Assembly: GCF_013307225.1 (NCBI RefSeq) | Contig: NZ_CP028942.1 | Location: forward strand, 124,001 to 188,000 | Reading direction: 5' to 3' | Source: Polynucleobacter tropicus | GTDB taxonomy: Bacteria > Pseudomonadota > Gammaproteobacteria > Burkholderiales > Burkholderiaceae | Length of the DNA stretch: 64,000 nt | Part shown: positions 40,683 to 50,726 of the stretch, in pieces | Numbering within the stretch: position 1 is the stretch's first letter | Layout of the letters: every line of letters begins with the position of its first letter | Position numbers and translations under genes: made by a program | Notes under the pieces: generated by a model | The model's database searches: none | What the model was told of the DNA's origin: nothing | Seen by the model: only the letters and a program-made list of their open reading frames with translations

Positions 40683-43448
40683 ATGGTAATCGGTCTTCTT
40701 AAAACCCTGGTCGGCAGTCGTAACGACCGCCTATTAAAACAGTATCGCAAAGTCGTTGCCAAAGTAGCCGCTTTTGAGCCTGGCCTTAAGGCTTTGGACG
40801 ATGCCGCGCTCGCAGCCAAAACAGATGAATTCAAATCTCGTTTAGCTGCTGGTGAGTCCTTAGATGACATCGCGCCAGAAGCTTTCGCTGTTGTGCGTGA
40901 GGCGAGCGTACGTGTGATGAAGATGCGCCACTTTGATGCTCAGCTCATGGGTGGTCTTGCGCTTCACCAAGGCAAGATTGCTGAGATGGGTACGGGTGAA
41001 GGAAAAACCTTAACCGCTACTCTTCCTGTTTATCTGAATGCGCTCACTGGTAAGGGCGTGCATGTTGTTACTGTGAACGATTACTTGGCGCAACGTGATG
41101 CCGAGTGGATGTCAAGTTTGTATAACTTCTTGGGTATGAAAGTTGGCGTGAATCTATCGCAGATGGATCACAAAACCAAGCAAGAAGCATATGCAGCTGA
41201 TATCACTTACGGCACAAATAATGAATTTGGTTTTGATTATTTGCGCGACAACATGGTGCAAGACCTAGACCAGCGCGTTCAACGTGGCTTGGCATACGCA
41301 ATCGTGGACGAAGTTGACTCCATCCTGATTGACGAAGCGCGTACACCATTAATTATTTCTGGTCAGGCGGATGATCATACTGATCTCTATATCAAGATTA
41401 ATAAACTCCCTTCCTATTTAGAGCGTCAGATTGGCGAAGAGAAGGCTGATGGTACTGGCGTTGAGAAGCCTGGCGATTATTGGGTTGACGAGAAGTCTCA
41501 GCAGGTTTATCTGACCGAACAGGGTCACGACAAAGCTGAGCAGGTATTGGTGCAGATTGGCGCCTTAAATGATGGCGATTCTTTATACGCACCTCAAAAC
41601 ATCACTTTGATGCACCACGTCTATGCGGCTTTGCGTGCGCATACTTTATACAACCGTGATCAACACTACGTTGTTCAAAATAACGAAGTCATTATTGTTG
41701 ATGAGTTCACTGGCCGCCTCATGCAAGGCCGTCGTTGGTCAGATGGTTTGCATCAAGCGGTAGAAGCTAAAGAAGGCGTACCGATTCAGAATGAGAATCA
41801 GACACTAGCGACAATTACTTTCCAAAATTATTTCCGGATGTACGGCAAGTTAGCCGGTATGACTGGAACAGCGGATACAGAGGCTTATGAATTCAAGGAA
41901 ATTTATAACCTTGAAACAGTTGTTATTCCACCGAACCGTATTAGTCAGCGTAAAGATCGCCAAGATCAAATTTATAAGTCTTCTCGCGAGCGCTATGACG
42001 CTGTGATTAAAGATATTGAAGATTGTTATCAGCGTGGTCAGCCAGTCTTGGTTGGAACAACCTCAATCGAGAACTCAGAATTAATTGCTGGATTGTTAGA
42101 TAAGCGTAAGTTGCCGCATCAAGTGTTGAATGCTAAGCAACATGCTCGTGAGGCAGAGATCATTGCGCAAGCAGGACGTCCAAAAATGATCACGATTGCA
42201 ACCAATATGGCTGGTCGTGGCACGGATATTGTGCTGGGCGGTAATGTAGGTAAGCAATCTGCTCTTATTGAAGCTGATGCCTCTCTTTCTGATGCTGAAA
42301 AAGCTGCCAAGATCAAGCAATTGCAAGATGAGTGGCAAAGCATTCATGATCAAGTCTTGGCTGCTGGTGGCTTGCACATTATTGGCACTGAGCGTCATGA
42401 GAGCCGTCGTATTGATAACCAGCTTCGTGGCCGCTCTGGGCGTCAAGGTGATCCAGGCTCATCACGTTTCTATCTCTCGCTAGATGATCCATTGCTGCGT
42501 ATTTTTGCAGGTGATCGTTTGCGCGCCGTGATGGAGCGTTTAAAGATGCCTGATGGTGAGCCAATTGAGGCTGGTATGGTGACTCGATCTATCGAGTCTG
42601 CTCAACGCAAGGTTGAAGGTCGTAACTTTGATATACGTAAGCAATTGTTGGAGTATGACGACGTAGCCAATGACCAGCGTAAAGAAACTTATCGTCTTAG
42701 AAATGAGGTACTCGAAAGTGCTGATGTTGGTGGGCTGATAACTAATTTGCGTGAAGATGTTCTCCGCTCTGTCTGCTCTTACTATGTTCCAGCCGAGTCA
42801 ATGGAAGAGCAGTGGGATTTACCAGGCCTTGAAAATGTTTTAGCAAGCGAGTGGGGCTTAACGGTCGACCTGCAGAAATGGGTTGAGGGCGCAGAAAGCG
42901 TTGATGACTCTGAAATTGTTGAGCGAGTTTTGCAAGACGCTAAAAAGGCTTATGACGCAAAAGTGGATCTAGCTGGGCGCGAGTCCTTTGCTGGTTTTGA
43001 GCGTTCCGTTCTTCTCTATAGTCTTGATACTCACTGGCGTGAGCATTTGGCTGCATTAGATCATTTGCGCCAAGGTATTCATTTACGAGGTTATGCCCAA
43101 AAGGATCCCAAGCAGGAATATCGTCGCGAGGCATTCGAACTCTATGGCGAACTCCTGAATGTCATCAAGAATGATGTTGTTAAAAGCATCATGACAGTGC
43201 AAATTCGTAGTGCAAGCGAATTGGATCAGGCATCCGAATCCATGAATGAGGATTTGGCTAAATTAAAAGATCTGCAATATCAACATGCTGATGCTGATAT
43301 GGAGGTAGCGGGCTCAACTGGTGATCGTGGCGCTTTGATTGATATTCAGCCGGCGCCAGTTCGCACTGGTCCAAAGATTGGGCGTAATGATCCATGTGCT
43401 TGTGGCAGCGGTAAAAAATACAAGAATTGCTGTGGCGCCTTAGCTTAA
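40683..43448 (+). CDS. secA: Preprotein translocase ATPase SecA
   Basis: Motor of the Sec pathway, 921 residues. Helicase-like motifs include [10 protein letters not shown] (Walker A), [16 protein letters not shown], and [14 protein letters not shown] followed by [15 protein letters not shown]. The C-terminal zinc-binding tail [13 protein letters not shown] binds SecB and phospholipid. No Shine-Dalgarno or SecM-type leader gene is evident upstream. A good terminator follows. Confidence 0.98.
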   Translation: MVIGLLKTLVGSRNDRLLKQYRKVVAKVAAFEPGLKALDDAALAAKTDEFKSRLAAGESLDDIAPEAFAVVREASVRVMKMRHFDAQLMGGLALHQGKIAEMGTGEGKTLTATLPVYLNALTGKGVHVVTVNDYLAQRDAEWMSSLYNFLGMKVGVNLSQMDHKTKQEAYAADITYGTNNEFGFDYLRDNMVQDLDQRVQRGLAYAIVDEVDSILIDEARTPLIISGQADDHTDLYIKINKLPSYLERQIGEEKADGTGVEKPGDYWVDEKSQQVYLTEQGHDKAEQVLVQIGALNDGDSLYAPQNITLMHHVYAALRAHTLYNRDQHYVVQNNEVIIVDEFTGRLMQGRRWSDGLHQAVEAKEGVPIQNENQTLATITFQNYFRMYGKLAGMTGTADTEAYEFKEIYNLETVVIPPNRISQRKDRQDQIYKSSRERYDAVIKDIEDCYQRGQPVLVGTTSIENSELIAGLLDKRKLPHQVLNAKQHAREAEIIAQAGRPKMITIATNMAGRGTDIVLGGNVGKQSALIEADASLSDAEKAAKIKQLQDEWQSIHDQVLAAGGLHIIGTERHESRRIDNQLRGRSGRQGDPGSSRFYLSLDDPLLRIFAGDRLRAVMERLKMPDGEPIEAGMVTRSIESAQRKVEGRNFDIRKQLLEYDDVANDQRKETYRLRNEVLESADVGGLITNLREDVLRSVCSYYVPAESMEEQWDLPGLENVLASEWGLTVDLQKWVEGAESVDDSEIVERVLQDAKKAYDAKVDLAGRESFAGFERSVLLYSLDTHWREHLAALDHLRQGIHLRGYAQKDPKQEYRREAFELYGELLNVIKNDVVKSIMTVQIRSASELDQASESMNEDLAKLKDLQYQHADADMEVAGSTGDRGALIDIQPAPVRTGPKIGRNDPCACGSGKKYKNCCGALA

Positions 43449-43471
43449 CTAGCTTCTTTGCTTATCTATTG

Positions 43472-43499
43472 AAAGGCCCAGATTTCTGGGTCTTTTTTC
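43472..43499 (+). terminator. Rho-independent terminator after secA
   Basis: GGCCCAG (43475-43481) pairs with CTGGGTC (43486-43492), with one G-T pair, a four-base loop and then six T. A's before the stem can extend it. Confidence 0.85.
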
Positions 43500-43526
43500 T
43501 TGGTGAAATCCCTAGTCATTTTATAC

Positions 43527-43536
43527 GACGATCGTC
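43527..43536. promoter_or_regulatory. Palindrome upstream of the molybdenum hydroxylase genes
   Basis: GACGATCGTC is a perfect ten-base palindrome in the 161-base gap between secA and the iron-sulfur subunit gene. It could be an operator half of some regulator; nothing else supports this. Confidence 0.25.
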
Positions 43537-43609
43537 CGCGATATCTGTCATGATTTGTAAGTTCTAAATCTATTTCTTGCTTGTTACATATTCATTACTA
43601 GGGGGCACT

Positions 43610-44068
43610 ATGGCCGTAACGTTTACTCTCAATGGCAAAGCGGTAAATTTTGATGGAGATCCAGAAACTCCGATTCTTTGGGTCTTGCGTGATCACCTGG
43701 ATGTAACCAGTCCTAAGTTTGGTTGCGGTGCGGGGCTTTGCGGTGCTTGTACTGTTCATTTGGATGGCGCAGCAATTCGTTCATGCTCAACCCCAGTTTC
43801 AGTGGCCTCTGGCAAAAAGGTAACCACCTTGGAGGGTCTATCTCCAAAAGTTGGTAAAGCACTTGCGGATGCTTGGACAGAGTTCGATGTGCCTCAATGT
43901 GGTTATTGCCAAACGGGGCAAATGATGTCGGCAGCAGATTTATTGGCCAAGAATAAAAAGCCCAATAGTGATGATATTAAGAATGCCTTGGCTGGAAATA
44001 TTTGCCGCTGCGGCACCTATTCCCGGATTGAGAAGGCAGTTAAACGCGCTGCTGATAAATTGGCTTAA
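43610..44068 (+). CDS. (2Fe-2S) subunit of a xanthine dehydrogenase-family enzyme
   Basis: Small subunit of a molybdenum hydroxylase, closest in pattern to the isoquinoline 1-oxidoreductase alpha subunit (IorA), 152 residues. Eight cysteines for two 2Fe-2S clusters are in place: 39, 44, 47, 59 (GCGAGLCGACTVH) and 97, 100, 132, 134 (CGYCQTGQ, ICRCGTY). GGGGG stands before the ATG at 43610; the frame is open 11 codons upstream but without family match. It passes electrons from the molybdenum site in the partner subunit encoded 11 bases downstream. Confidence 0.93.
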   Translation: MAVTFTLNGKAVNFDGDPETPILWVLRDHLDVTSPKFGCGAGLCGACTVHLDGAAIRSCSTPVSVASGKKVTTLEGLSPKVGKALADAWTEFDVPQCGYCQTGQMMSAADLLAKNKKPNSDDIKNALAGNICRCGTYSRIEKAVKRAADKLA

Positions 44069-44079
44069 GGGGTGGACAT

Positions 44080-46200
44080 ATGAAAAATCATTCATTAAAA
44101 AATGTAAGCCGTCGTCAATTTCTTCAGCATAGCGCTGCGCTTAGTGGGGCATTTGTGGTTGGAATGCATCTGCCTATTGCCAGTGAAGCTGCAACTGCCA
44201 GTGCTACACCTGCTTTGGCAAATGCTTGGATTCAGATTGCGCCTAGCAATCAAATTACTCTGATTTGTGCTCGATCAGAAATGGGGCAAGACGTCTATAC
44301 CTCTTTGCCTGCATTGCTTGCAGAGGAATTAAATCTCCCGCTCTCGATGGTCAAAGTAGAAATTGCTAGCGTAGCGCCGGTCTATATCAATGCAATGTTA
44401 GGCGGCCAAATTACTGGCGGCTCTACTTCTGTTCGTGAGGCGTTTGATAAGTTGAGAACAGCTGGTGCAGCAACTCGATCTGTTTTGGTTCAGGCAGCAG
44501 CGCAACGATGGAATGTTGCTGCATCTGACTGTAAAGCTTTGAACGGCAAAGTGACTCATGCTGGCGGCAAGTCAGCAACGTATGGTGAGTTGGCTGTAGA
44601 CGCTGCTAAATTGCCCCTCCCAGAAAAGCCAGTCTTAAAATCTCCAGCCAATTTTATGGTTATCGGAAAAGAGACTATGCGCCGTTTGGATACGCCTGTA
44701 AAAGTTGCTGGCAAAGCGGTTTACGGTATCGACGTCAAGATTCCAGGTATGGCAATTGCTTCTTTGGCGCAATGCCCTGTAATTGGCGGCACTCCAAAAT
44801 CTTATGATGCATCTGGCGCACTCAAGGTAGCTGGTGTTATCAAAGTAGTTCAAATCTCTGATGGCGTGGCTGTGTTGGCAAAAGACTTTTATGCCGCGCG
44901 CAAAGGCAGAGATGCCCTGAAGATCAACTGGGATGAAGGACCAAATGCAAGCTTAAGCAATGCAACTGTTCGTAAGTCTCTCGAGGCTGGACTATCCCAA
45001 AAGGGCGCCGTGATTAAGACGGTTGGCGATGTCAATAAATCCACCTCAGGTGGCAAACCAGTTAGCGCACAGTATTTCTTGCCCTATTTGGCGCACTCGA
45101 CCATGGAGCCCGTCAATTGTTCTGCGGACGTTTCTAATGGGAAGTGCAGAATTATTGGACCCATTCAGTTCCAACAAGGTGGACAAGCCGTTGCTGCGGC
45201 TGCCGCGGGTGTTAAACCAGAAGATGTGACTATTGAAACCACATTCTTGGGCGGTGGATTTGGTCGCAAGCTGGAACTCGACTTTATTCGTCAGGCGGCG
45301 GAGATCTCAAAGGCAGCAGGTATGCCAGTCAAGATGCTTTGGACGAAAGAAGACGATATTACGCATGACTTCTATCGCCCAATGAGTATTCATCAAGTGG
45401 ATGGAGTAATTGGCGCTAATGGACAGTTAGAATTGATGAAAGCGAAGATGGTTTCGCAGTCGGTGACCGCGCGTGCATTCCCAGGATTTGTGAAGGATGG
45501 CTTTGATCCCTTCATGGTTGAAGGTTCAAACAATGTGACTTATGACATTCCAAATATGGAGATCACCAATGTCATTACTGATACTGGTGTGCGAGTAGGC
45601 TACTGGCGCTCAGTAAGTAACGCATTGAATGCTTTCGCTATTGAAAGTTTCGTTGATGAGGCTGCAAATGCTGCAGGAAAAGATCCGGTTGCGTTTCGTA
45701 TGGCTTCTTTAAATAAGCATCCACGAGCAAAAGCGGTTCTTGAGGCTGCGGTGAAGAAGTCTGGCTATTCCGCTGGTAGTAAAAAATTTGGTGTGGCTCA
45801 GATGGAGTGCTATGACACCTATTCAGCATGTGTTGTTGAATTAGATACTGCGTCAAGCGATACCAAAGTGAAGAAGATTACTTTTGTTTCTGATTGCGGA
45901 ATCGTGGTTCACCCGGATCAAGCAAGGGCTCAGCTAATGGGCGGTGTAATTTATGGCCTAGGCGCAGCTTTGGGTAATGCGATTACTATTGAGAATGGTC
46001 GTGTTCAGCAGACGAATTTCAATAACTACCCAAGTCTTCGTCAAAATCAGGTTCCGACAATCGAAGTGCACTTAATTCCTAGCCAAGAAAAACCGGGGGG
46101 ATTGGGTGAAGTTGGGGTTCCTTTAGTGGCGCCTGCCCTGGCGAATGCAATTGCGGCAGCCACAGGTAAGCGCATTCGGGAATTGCCAGTCAAGGCTTGA
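44080..46200 (+). CDS. Molybdopterin-binding subunit, IorB-like aldehyde/N-heterocycle oxidoreductase
   Basis: Large catalytic subunit of the xanthine dehydrogenase family, 706 residues, of the IorB type that unites two large-subunit halves in one chain. A Tat signal with SRRQFL at residues 10-15 and a hydrophobic stretch after it indicates export in folded form, carrying the small subunit with it. Cofactor-binding motifs include GGGFGRKLE, and the active-site Glu lies in GGLGEVGVP near the C-terminus. No FAD subunit, cytochrome c subunit or dedicated maturation gene is adjacent, so acceptor and assembly factors are unknown. The substrate may be an aldehyde or a nitrogen heterocycle. Confidence 0.9.
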   Translation: MKNHSLKNVSRRQFLQHSAALSGAFVVGMHLPIASEAATASATPALANAWIQIAPSNQITLICARSEMGQDVYTSLPALLAEELNLPLSMVKVEIASVAPVYINAMLGGQITGGSTSVREAFDKLRTAGAATRSVLVQAAAQRWNVAASDCKALNGKVTHAGGKSATYGELAVDAAKLPLPEKPVLKSPANFMVIGKETMRRLDTPVKVAGKAVYGIDVKIPGMAIASLAQCPVIGGTPKSYDASGALKVAGVIKVVQISDGVAVLAKDFYAARKGRDALKINWDEGPNASLSNATVRKSLEAGLSQKGAVIKTVGDVNKSTSGGKPVSAQYFLPYLAHSTMEPVNCSADVSNGKCRIIGPIQFQQGGQAVAAAAAGVKPEDVTIETTFLGGGFGRKLELDFIRQAAEISKAAGMPVKMLWTKEDDITHDFYRPMSIHQVDGVIGANGQLELMKAKMVSQSVTARAFPGFVKDGFDPFMVEGSNNVTYDIPNMEITNVITDTGVRVGYWRSVSNALNAFAIESFVDEAANAAGKDPVAFRMASLNKHPRAKAVLEAAVKKSGYSAGSKKFGVAQMECYDTYSACVVELDTASSDTKVKKITFVSDCGIVVHPDQARAQLMGGVIYGLGAALGNAITIENGRVQQTNFNNYPSLRQNQVPTIEVHLIPSQEKPGGLGEVGVPLVAPALANAIAAATGKRIRELPVKA

Positions 46201-46227
46201 TCCCAGTATTCTGAAGTTGATTTAGAT

Positions 46228-46259
46228 AAAGCGCGCCAAATACGGCGCGCTTTGTTTTT
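46228..46259 (+). terminator. Rho-independent terminator before argJ
   Basis: Ten-base perfect stem AAAGCGCGCC/GGCGCGCTTT (46228-46237 with 46244-46253), six-base loop, then a T-rich run. It ends the molybdenum hydroxylase transcript. Confidence 0.9.
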
Positions 46260-46284
46260 AAGCCTCATCTACAATTATCGGACT

Positions 46285-47520
46285 ATGACCGTTAATTTAT
46301 CCCTCCCTCAAAAAGCTGATCTAACGCCTGTTAAGGGCTTTGCCATGGGCATTGCAGAAGCTGGCATTAAAAAGGCCAATCGCAAAGATTTGCTAGTAAT
46401 GACACTTTCTCCTGGATCACAGGTAGCTGGCGTGTTTACCCTAAATCGTTTCTGCGCTGCCCCAGTTCAAGTTTGTCGTGGGCACTTAGCCCTGGATGGC
46501 ACTAAAGGTGAGATACGGGCATTAGTGGTTAATACGGGCAATGCCAATGCGGGTACCGGAGAGCAGGGGATGAAACATGCCCTAGAAACTTGCCAGGCTT
46601 TGGCTAAGGAATTAAAGCTCAACCCTGAACAGATCTTGCCATTTTCAACGGGCGTGATCTTGGAGCCGTTGCCGATTCAGAAAATTATTAGCGCGCTTCC
46701 TAAGGCAGTTGCAAATCTTGGCGAGGATCATTGGTTTGATGCTGCTGAAGCCATTATGACTACCGACACTCAGCCAAAAGCGAGCTCTGTCACAGTTCAA
46801 ACTCCAGCGGGTCCAGTGGTGCTGACAGGTATCTGTAAAGGTGCTGGCATGATCCATCCAAATATGGCAACCATGTTGGGCTTTATTGCAACGGATGCGG
46901 GTTTTGCTCCAGGATTGCTGACTACGCTTACACGCGAAGTAGCGGATCTTTCATTTAATGCCATCACGATTGATGGCGATACATCCACCAATGATTCTTT
47001 CATCATCATGGCGACAGGTCAGTCATCGGTAAGCATTCAGTCGACAAGTGATCCTAGTTATGTAGTAGTGCGTGAAGCTCTGATTACTCTCGCTAGAAAA
47101 TTAGCTCAAATGATTGTGCGCGATGGCGAAGGCGCAACAAAATTTATGACGATTGAAGTGCTGGGTGGCAAAACTCCAGAAGAGTGTAAGTTGGTTGCCA
47201 AAGCAGTTGCCCATTCGCCTTTGGTCAAAACTGCATTCTTTGCTAGCGATCCAAACCTAGGACGGATATTGGCCGCGATTGGATACGCCGGTATTCAGGA
47301 TTTAGATGTAAACCGTGTCCAAATGTGGCTTGGTGATGTTTGGGTTGCTAAGAATGGTGGGCGCAATCCAGATTATCAAGAGGTAGATGGCCAGCAAGTA
47401 ATGCAGGCCCCTGAAATTACTGTGAAGATCGACTTAGGACGCGGCACTGCATCTCAAACGATATGGACATGTGATTTATCGCACGACTATGTGTCAATTA
47501 ACGCAGACTATCGCTCATAA
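46285..47520 (+). CDS. argJ: Bifunctional ornithine acetyltransferase / N-acetylglutamate synthase
   Basis: Moves the acetyl group between ornithine and glutamate in cyclic arginine synthesis, 411 residues before self-cleavage. The autoproteolysis site, with the nucleophilic Thr, lies in the stretch [12 protein letters not shown] near residue 190. The start [10 protein letters not shown] at 46285 is chosen over an open extension of 11 codons; there is no Shine-Dalgarno at either. TACAAT at 46270-46275 lies so close to the ATG that the transcript may be almost leaderless. Confidence 0.96.
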   Translation: MTVNLSLPQKADLTPVKGFAMGIAEAGIKKANRKDLLVMTLSPGSQVAGVFTLNRFCAAPVQVCRGHLALDGTKGEIRALVVNTGNANAGTGEQGMKHALETCQALAKELKLNPEQILPFSTGVILEPLPIQKIISALPKAVANLGEDHWFDAAEAIMTTDTQPKASSVTVQTPAGPVVLTGICKGAGMIHPNMATMLGFIATDAGFAPGLLTTLTREVADLSFNAITIDGDTSTNDSFIIMATGQSSVSIQSTSDPSYVVVREALITLARKLAQMIVRDGEGATKFMTIEVLGGKTPEECKLVAKAVAHSPLVKTAFFASDPNLGRILAAIGYAGIQDLDVNRVQMWLGDVWVAKNGGRNPDYQEVDGQQVMQAPEITVKIDLGRGTASQTIWTCDLSHDYVSINADYRS

Positions 47521-47534
47521 GTAAGACCAATCCC

Positions 47535-48392
47535 ATGAATGAAAAATTAGACCGTCTTTTAGAGCATCTAGAGACTTTTTTACCTAAGCCATTAACTGAA
47601 GCGCAGTGGAAATCGTCCACGGCATTTAGATGGCGTCGTCGAGATAGCATCTTTGGCAGCATTGGATTTTTACAGCCTGTAAAGCATGTTGCAGACATTA
47701 CGTTTGAAGATCTGCAAAACATCGATCGTCAACGAGATGCAATTCGAGATAACACGAAAAATTTCATACAGAAAAAGCCGGCAAACAATATTTTGTTGAC
47801 GGGCGCAAGGGGCACAGGGAAGTCTTCCCTCATCAAAGCTAGTTTGCATGAGTTTGCAAGCCAAGGCTTACGTCTAGTAGAGGTCGAAAAAGAGCATTTA
47901 GCCGATCTTGCTGATATTACCGAGCTTTTGGCAGACCGCCCTGAGCGCTTCATCATTTTCTGTGACGATCTCTCATTTGAAGATGGTGAATCAGGCTATA
48001 AAGCCATGAAATCTGCCCTAGACGGCTCAGTTTCAGCTCAAGTCGACAATATCTTGATCTACGCGACTTCAAATCGCCGTCATTTATTGCCGGAGTACAT
48101 GAAAGACAACGAAGGCTATGTGCATAGCGATGATGGTGAAATTCATCCGGGCGAAGTTGTTGAAGAAAAGATTTCTCTGTCAGAACGATTTGGTTTGTGG
48201 CTTTCTTTCTATCCACCAAAGCAAGATGAGTATCTTGCTATCGTTTCGCACTGGTTGGCACACTTTGGTCTGAGTGCTTCGCAAATTGAAGCAGCTAGAT
48301 CTGAAGCGCTTGTTTGGGCTTTAGAGCGTGGTTCACGTTCAGGCCGTGTAGCCTGGCAGTTTGCAAAACATTGGGCCGGCTCTCACGCTTAA
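47535..48392 (+). CDS. DUF815-family P-loop ATPase
   Basis: A 285-residue AAA-like ATPase of the DUF815 family. The Walker A loop is GARGTGKSS and a Walker B-like stretch FIIFCDDLSFE follows; ATSNRRHLLPE resembles sensor 1. The cellular role of the family is not established. It starts 14 bases after argJ and ends nine bases before the Nudix gene, forming an argJ-DUF815-nudix unit. Confidence 0.88.
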   Translation: MNEKLDRLLEHLETFLPKPLTEAQWKSSTAFRWRRRDSIFGSIGFLQPVKHVADITFEDLQNIDRQRDAIRDNTKNFIQKKPANNILLTGARGTGKSSLIKASLHEFASQGLRLVEVEKEHLADLADITELLADRPERFIIFCDDLSFEDGESGYKAMKSALDGSVSAQVDNILIYATSNRRHLLPEYMKDNEGYVHSDDGEIHPGEVVEEKISLSERFGLWLSFYPPKQDEYLAIVSHWLAHFGLSASQIEAARSEALVWALERGSRSGRVAWQFAKHWAGSHA

Positions 48393-48401
48393 AAGCAAAT
48401 T

Positions 48402-48818
48402 TTGCAAACCACTGATAGACCCATCACTGAAGTAGCTGCTGGCATCTTAATTGATGAATCTGGCCGCTATCTTTTAGGTCAACGACCCGAAGGAAAACCT
48501 TATGCTGGCTACTGGGAAGTTCCAGGAGGAAAAATTGAAAAGGGGGAATCCGTTTTTCAGGCCTTAAAACGAGAACTTCATGAAGAGTTGGGAATTGATA
48601 TTGAATCTAGCGAAGAATTAACCGTGCTTGAGCATGATTACCCACATGCATATGTTCGTTTGCATGTAAGTGTTATTCGAAACTGGAATGGCATCCCTAA
48701 GGGTTGCGAGGGACAGGCCTTATCTTGGGAGATTTTGGGATCTGAAAAGCCGAGTGTTGAACCCTTATTGCCGGCCGCTTGGCCAATGCTGGAAAGGCTA
48801 AAAGCCTTATTAACCTAG
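48402..48818 (+). CDS. Nudix hydrolase, MutT-like
   Basis: A 138-residue Nudix protein most like 8-oxo-dGTP diphosphatase MutT. The Nudix box is complete at residues 43-65 (G-x5-E-x7-RE-x2-EE-x-G). The only sensible start is TTG at 48402, since no ATG or GTG lies between it and the conserved core; the Shine-Dalgarno is poor. In many proteobacteria a mutT-type gene lies near argJ, secA and zapD, as here. The stop codon interlocks with that of convergent zapD. Confidence 0.9.
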   Translation: MQTTDRPITEVAAGILIDESGRYLLGQRPEGKPYAGYWEVPGGKIEKGESVFQALKRELHEELGIDIESSEELTVLEHDYPHAYVRLHVSVIRNWNGIPKGCEGQALSWEILGSEKPSVEPLLPAAWPMLERLKALLT

Positions 48819-49567
48819 AACTGACAGAGCGTCAGTTTAAAAGGCACATCTTTATTGGCAGGCTGTGCTTTTTTGTCTCGATCAGACTGCATGAAGCGGA
48901 TTGAAAGCAGATATTTATTGGCGCTAATTTCTGAGAAGAGTGTGTCATCTTCAACGGCGATACGCATGAGTTGATAGACTTTTCCAGAAGGTGCTTGCTG
49001 AAAAGATCCGCTGTGAGCAACAACATCTTTTACTTCACCTGATTGACGCAGTAAGCGCAAAAATAATTGACAAGCATCTTGCCATGGCAACAAAGGCGCA
49101 ATATAACTTTCTAGTAATTTGCGTCGCTCTGTTGATGGGCTATTTTTCCAAGCGTGATAACTTGGCAAATCGATCGGACTTGTTCCGCCTGGAATATTTA
49201 GACGAGTACGTATGCCATTCAGCCATTCGCTCTCAGAAATCATTAAATTGGGTCTACCGGCAGATTGGTTGATTTTGTATGCAACTGAATCAATCTCATT
49301 TAAGGTTTGCGTGAGAGCTTCTTGATCAACCTTTTGTGATGACTTCAATCCATTGAGCGCATATTTTTGACGCTCAAATTCTTTTAAGAGTAAAGATTTA
49401 ATATCGCCACGTGCGCCGATGTCACCAAGATCAAACAAAATGGCGATTGCATTGTGATGCAATTCAGGGTCATCCGATCGAGTGAAATGATTAAAGCGGG
49501 CGAACAAATACTCCAGTCGAAGCATGCTTCGAACTAATTCATTGAAAGGATATTCGTAGACGATCAC
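48815..49567 (-). CDS. zapD: Cell division protein ZapD
   Basis: FtsZ-associated bundling protein (DUF1342), 250 residues, which binds the FtsZ C-terminal peptide. The N-terminus IVYEYPFNELVRSMLRLEYLF is highly characteristic in pattern, as are the later LRQSG and RIAVEDDTLFSEISANKYLLSIRFM regions. The start is GTG. It belongs to the leftward coaE-zapD end of the pilBCD group, an arrangement common in proteobacteria. Confidence 0.95.
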   Translation of the reverse strand: MIVYEYPFNELVRSMLRLEYLFARFNHFTRSDDPELHHNAIAILFDLGDIGARGDIKSLLLKEFERQKYALNGLKSSQKVDQEALTQTLNEIDSVAYKINQSAGRPNLMISESEWLNGIRTRLNIPGGTSPIDLPSYHAWKNSPSTERRKLLESYIAPLLPWQDACQLFLRLLRQSGEVKDVVAHSGSFQQAPSGKVYQLMRIAVEDDTLFSEISANKYLLSIRFMQSDRDKKAQPANKDVPFKLTLCQF

Positions 49568-49602
49568 AAGCCCATATTTTATGACGAACTGACCTAATAC
49601 TT

Positions 49603-50265
49603 CTATATTTTGAGGATTTTTTGATTGAGCTGATTTACTTCTTCGATTAGCTGATCGAGGCTACCTTGATTTTTGATAACAAAATCGGCTTGAGCTAGGC
49701 GGTCCTCTCGCGAGGCTTGGGATTGGAGAATTTTTTCAACCTCTGCCCTAGATAAATTATTGCGCTGCATTACCCTGCTAATTTGGGTCTCTACAGGGCA
49801 ATCAACCACTACCAATCGGTCTATCAGATCTATCCAGGTTCCAGATTCCAGTAGGAGCGGAACAACAAAAACCAGATAAGGTGCCCCGCCTTTGGCTTCC
49901 TGAAAGGCTTGCTTAATAGCTTCTTGGCGAATTAGGGGGTGAGTGATCGCTTCTAATGCTTGTTTTGCATCTGGATTGGCAAAAACGAGGGTGCGCATCT
50001 TAGCTCGATCTAGGGCGCCATTGGCGTCAATGTAATCGGGGCCAAAATGCTTTTGGATGGGCTCAATTGCAGGGCCATTAGCTGCGGTAATTTGATGGGC
50101 AATGACATCGGTATCAATAATCCCGGCACCTAGTTTCCCTAATTGATCGCTGACGGCGGTTTTCCCAGAGCCAATGCCTCCTGTGAGCCCAATGAGGGGG
50201 ATGACCCCCTTAAGCCCTCTTAAGTCGGACTGTTCAGAATGAGGGCTTGAAGAAGTTGTGGCCAT
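49603..50265 (-). CDS. coaE: Dephospho-CoA kinase
   Basis: Last step of coenzyme A synthesis, 220 residues. The P-loop is LTGGIGSGKTAVSD at about residues 28-41; DTDVIAHQ, HPLIRQE and PLLLESG follow. A polar N-terminal extension of about 24 residues precedes the usual start and overlaps pilD by 46 bases; no internal start codon is available to shorten it. Confidence 0.95.
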   Translation of the reverse strand: MATTSSSPHSEQSDLRGLKGVIPLIGLTGGIGSGKTAVSDQLGKLGAGIIDTDVIAHQITAANGPAIEPIQKHFGPDYIDANGALDRAKMRTLVFANPDAKQALEAITHPLIRQEAIKQAFQEAKGGAPYLVFVVPLLLESGTWIDLIDRLVVVDCPVETQISRVMQRNNLSRAEVEKILQSQASREDRLAQADFVIKNQGSLDQLIEEVNQLNQKILKI

Positions 50266-50726
50266 AACAGCTCAATAATGCCAGCAAACGCAAGGAAAGG
50301 CCCAAAGGGAAATGCGGACCGAATCGTTTGTTTTTGAAAACGTATCCACAGGACTCCTCCAATAACGCCGGTTATAGAAGCAATTAGAAGAATATTTGGT
50401 ATTGCGTCTAACCCAAGCCACGCACCAAGTGCTGATAAGAGCTTTGCATCTCCTAGACCTATGCCATGTTGTTTCTTGGCCCAGTAATACATTTTGTCTA
50501 GGGCCCACAGAAGTGCAAATCCAGCAATGGCGCCCAAGAGACTGCTAGTGGGGCTTGCTAATCCTGGATATGGTGTGTCAACTATATTGAGGAGGATGCC
50601 AATGGCAATCATGGGGAGTGTGATGGCATTGGGTAATTGAAAACTGCGGAAATCAATATAGGCCAGATATACAAGTGCGATGATGAGCGCAACTTTTACT
50701 ATTGCTAGGTAAGTAAGTACATGCAT
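50220..50726 (-). CDS. pilD: Prepilin peptidase, peptidase domain only
   Basis: A24-family aspartic membrane peptidase that cleaves type IV prepilin leaders. The catalytic aspartates lie in YIDFRSF (about residue 25) and GLGDAK (about residue 93). At 168 residues it lacks the N-terminal domain with paired CxxC motifs that most PilD proteins use for the methylation half-reaction. The ATG at 50726 shares a base with the pilC stop. About six membrane helices are expected. Confidence 0.9.
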   Translation of the reverse strand: MHVLTYLAIVKVALIIALVYLAYIDFRSFQLPNAITLPMIAIGILLNIVDTPYPGLASPTSSLLGAIAGFALLWALDKMYYWAKKQHGIGLGDAKLLSALGAWLGLDAIPNILLIASITGVIGGVLWIRFQKQTIRSAFPFGPFLAFAGIIELLWPQLLQALILNSPT

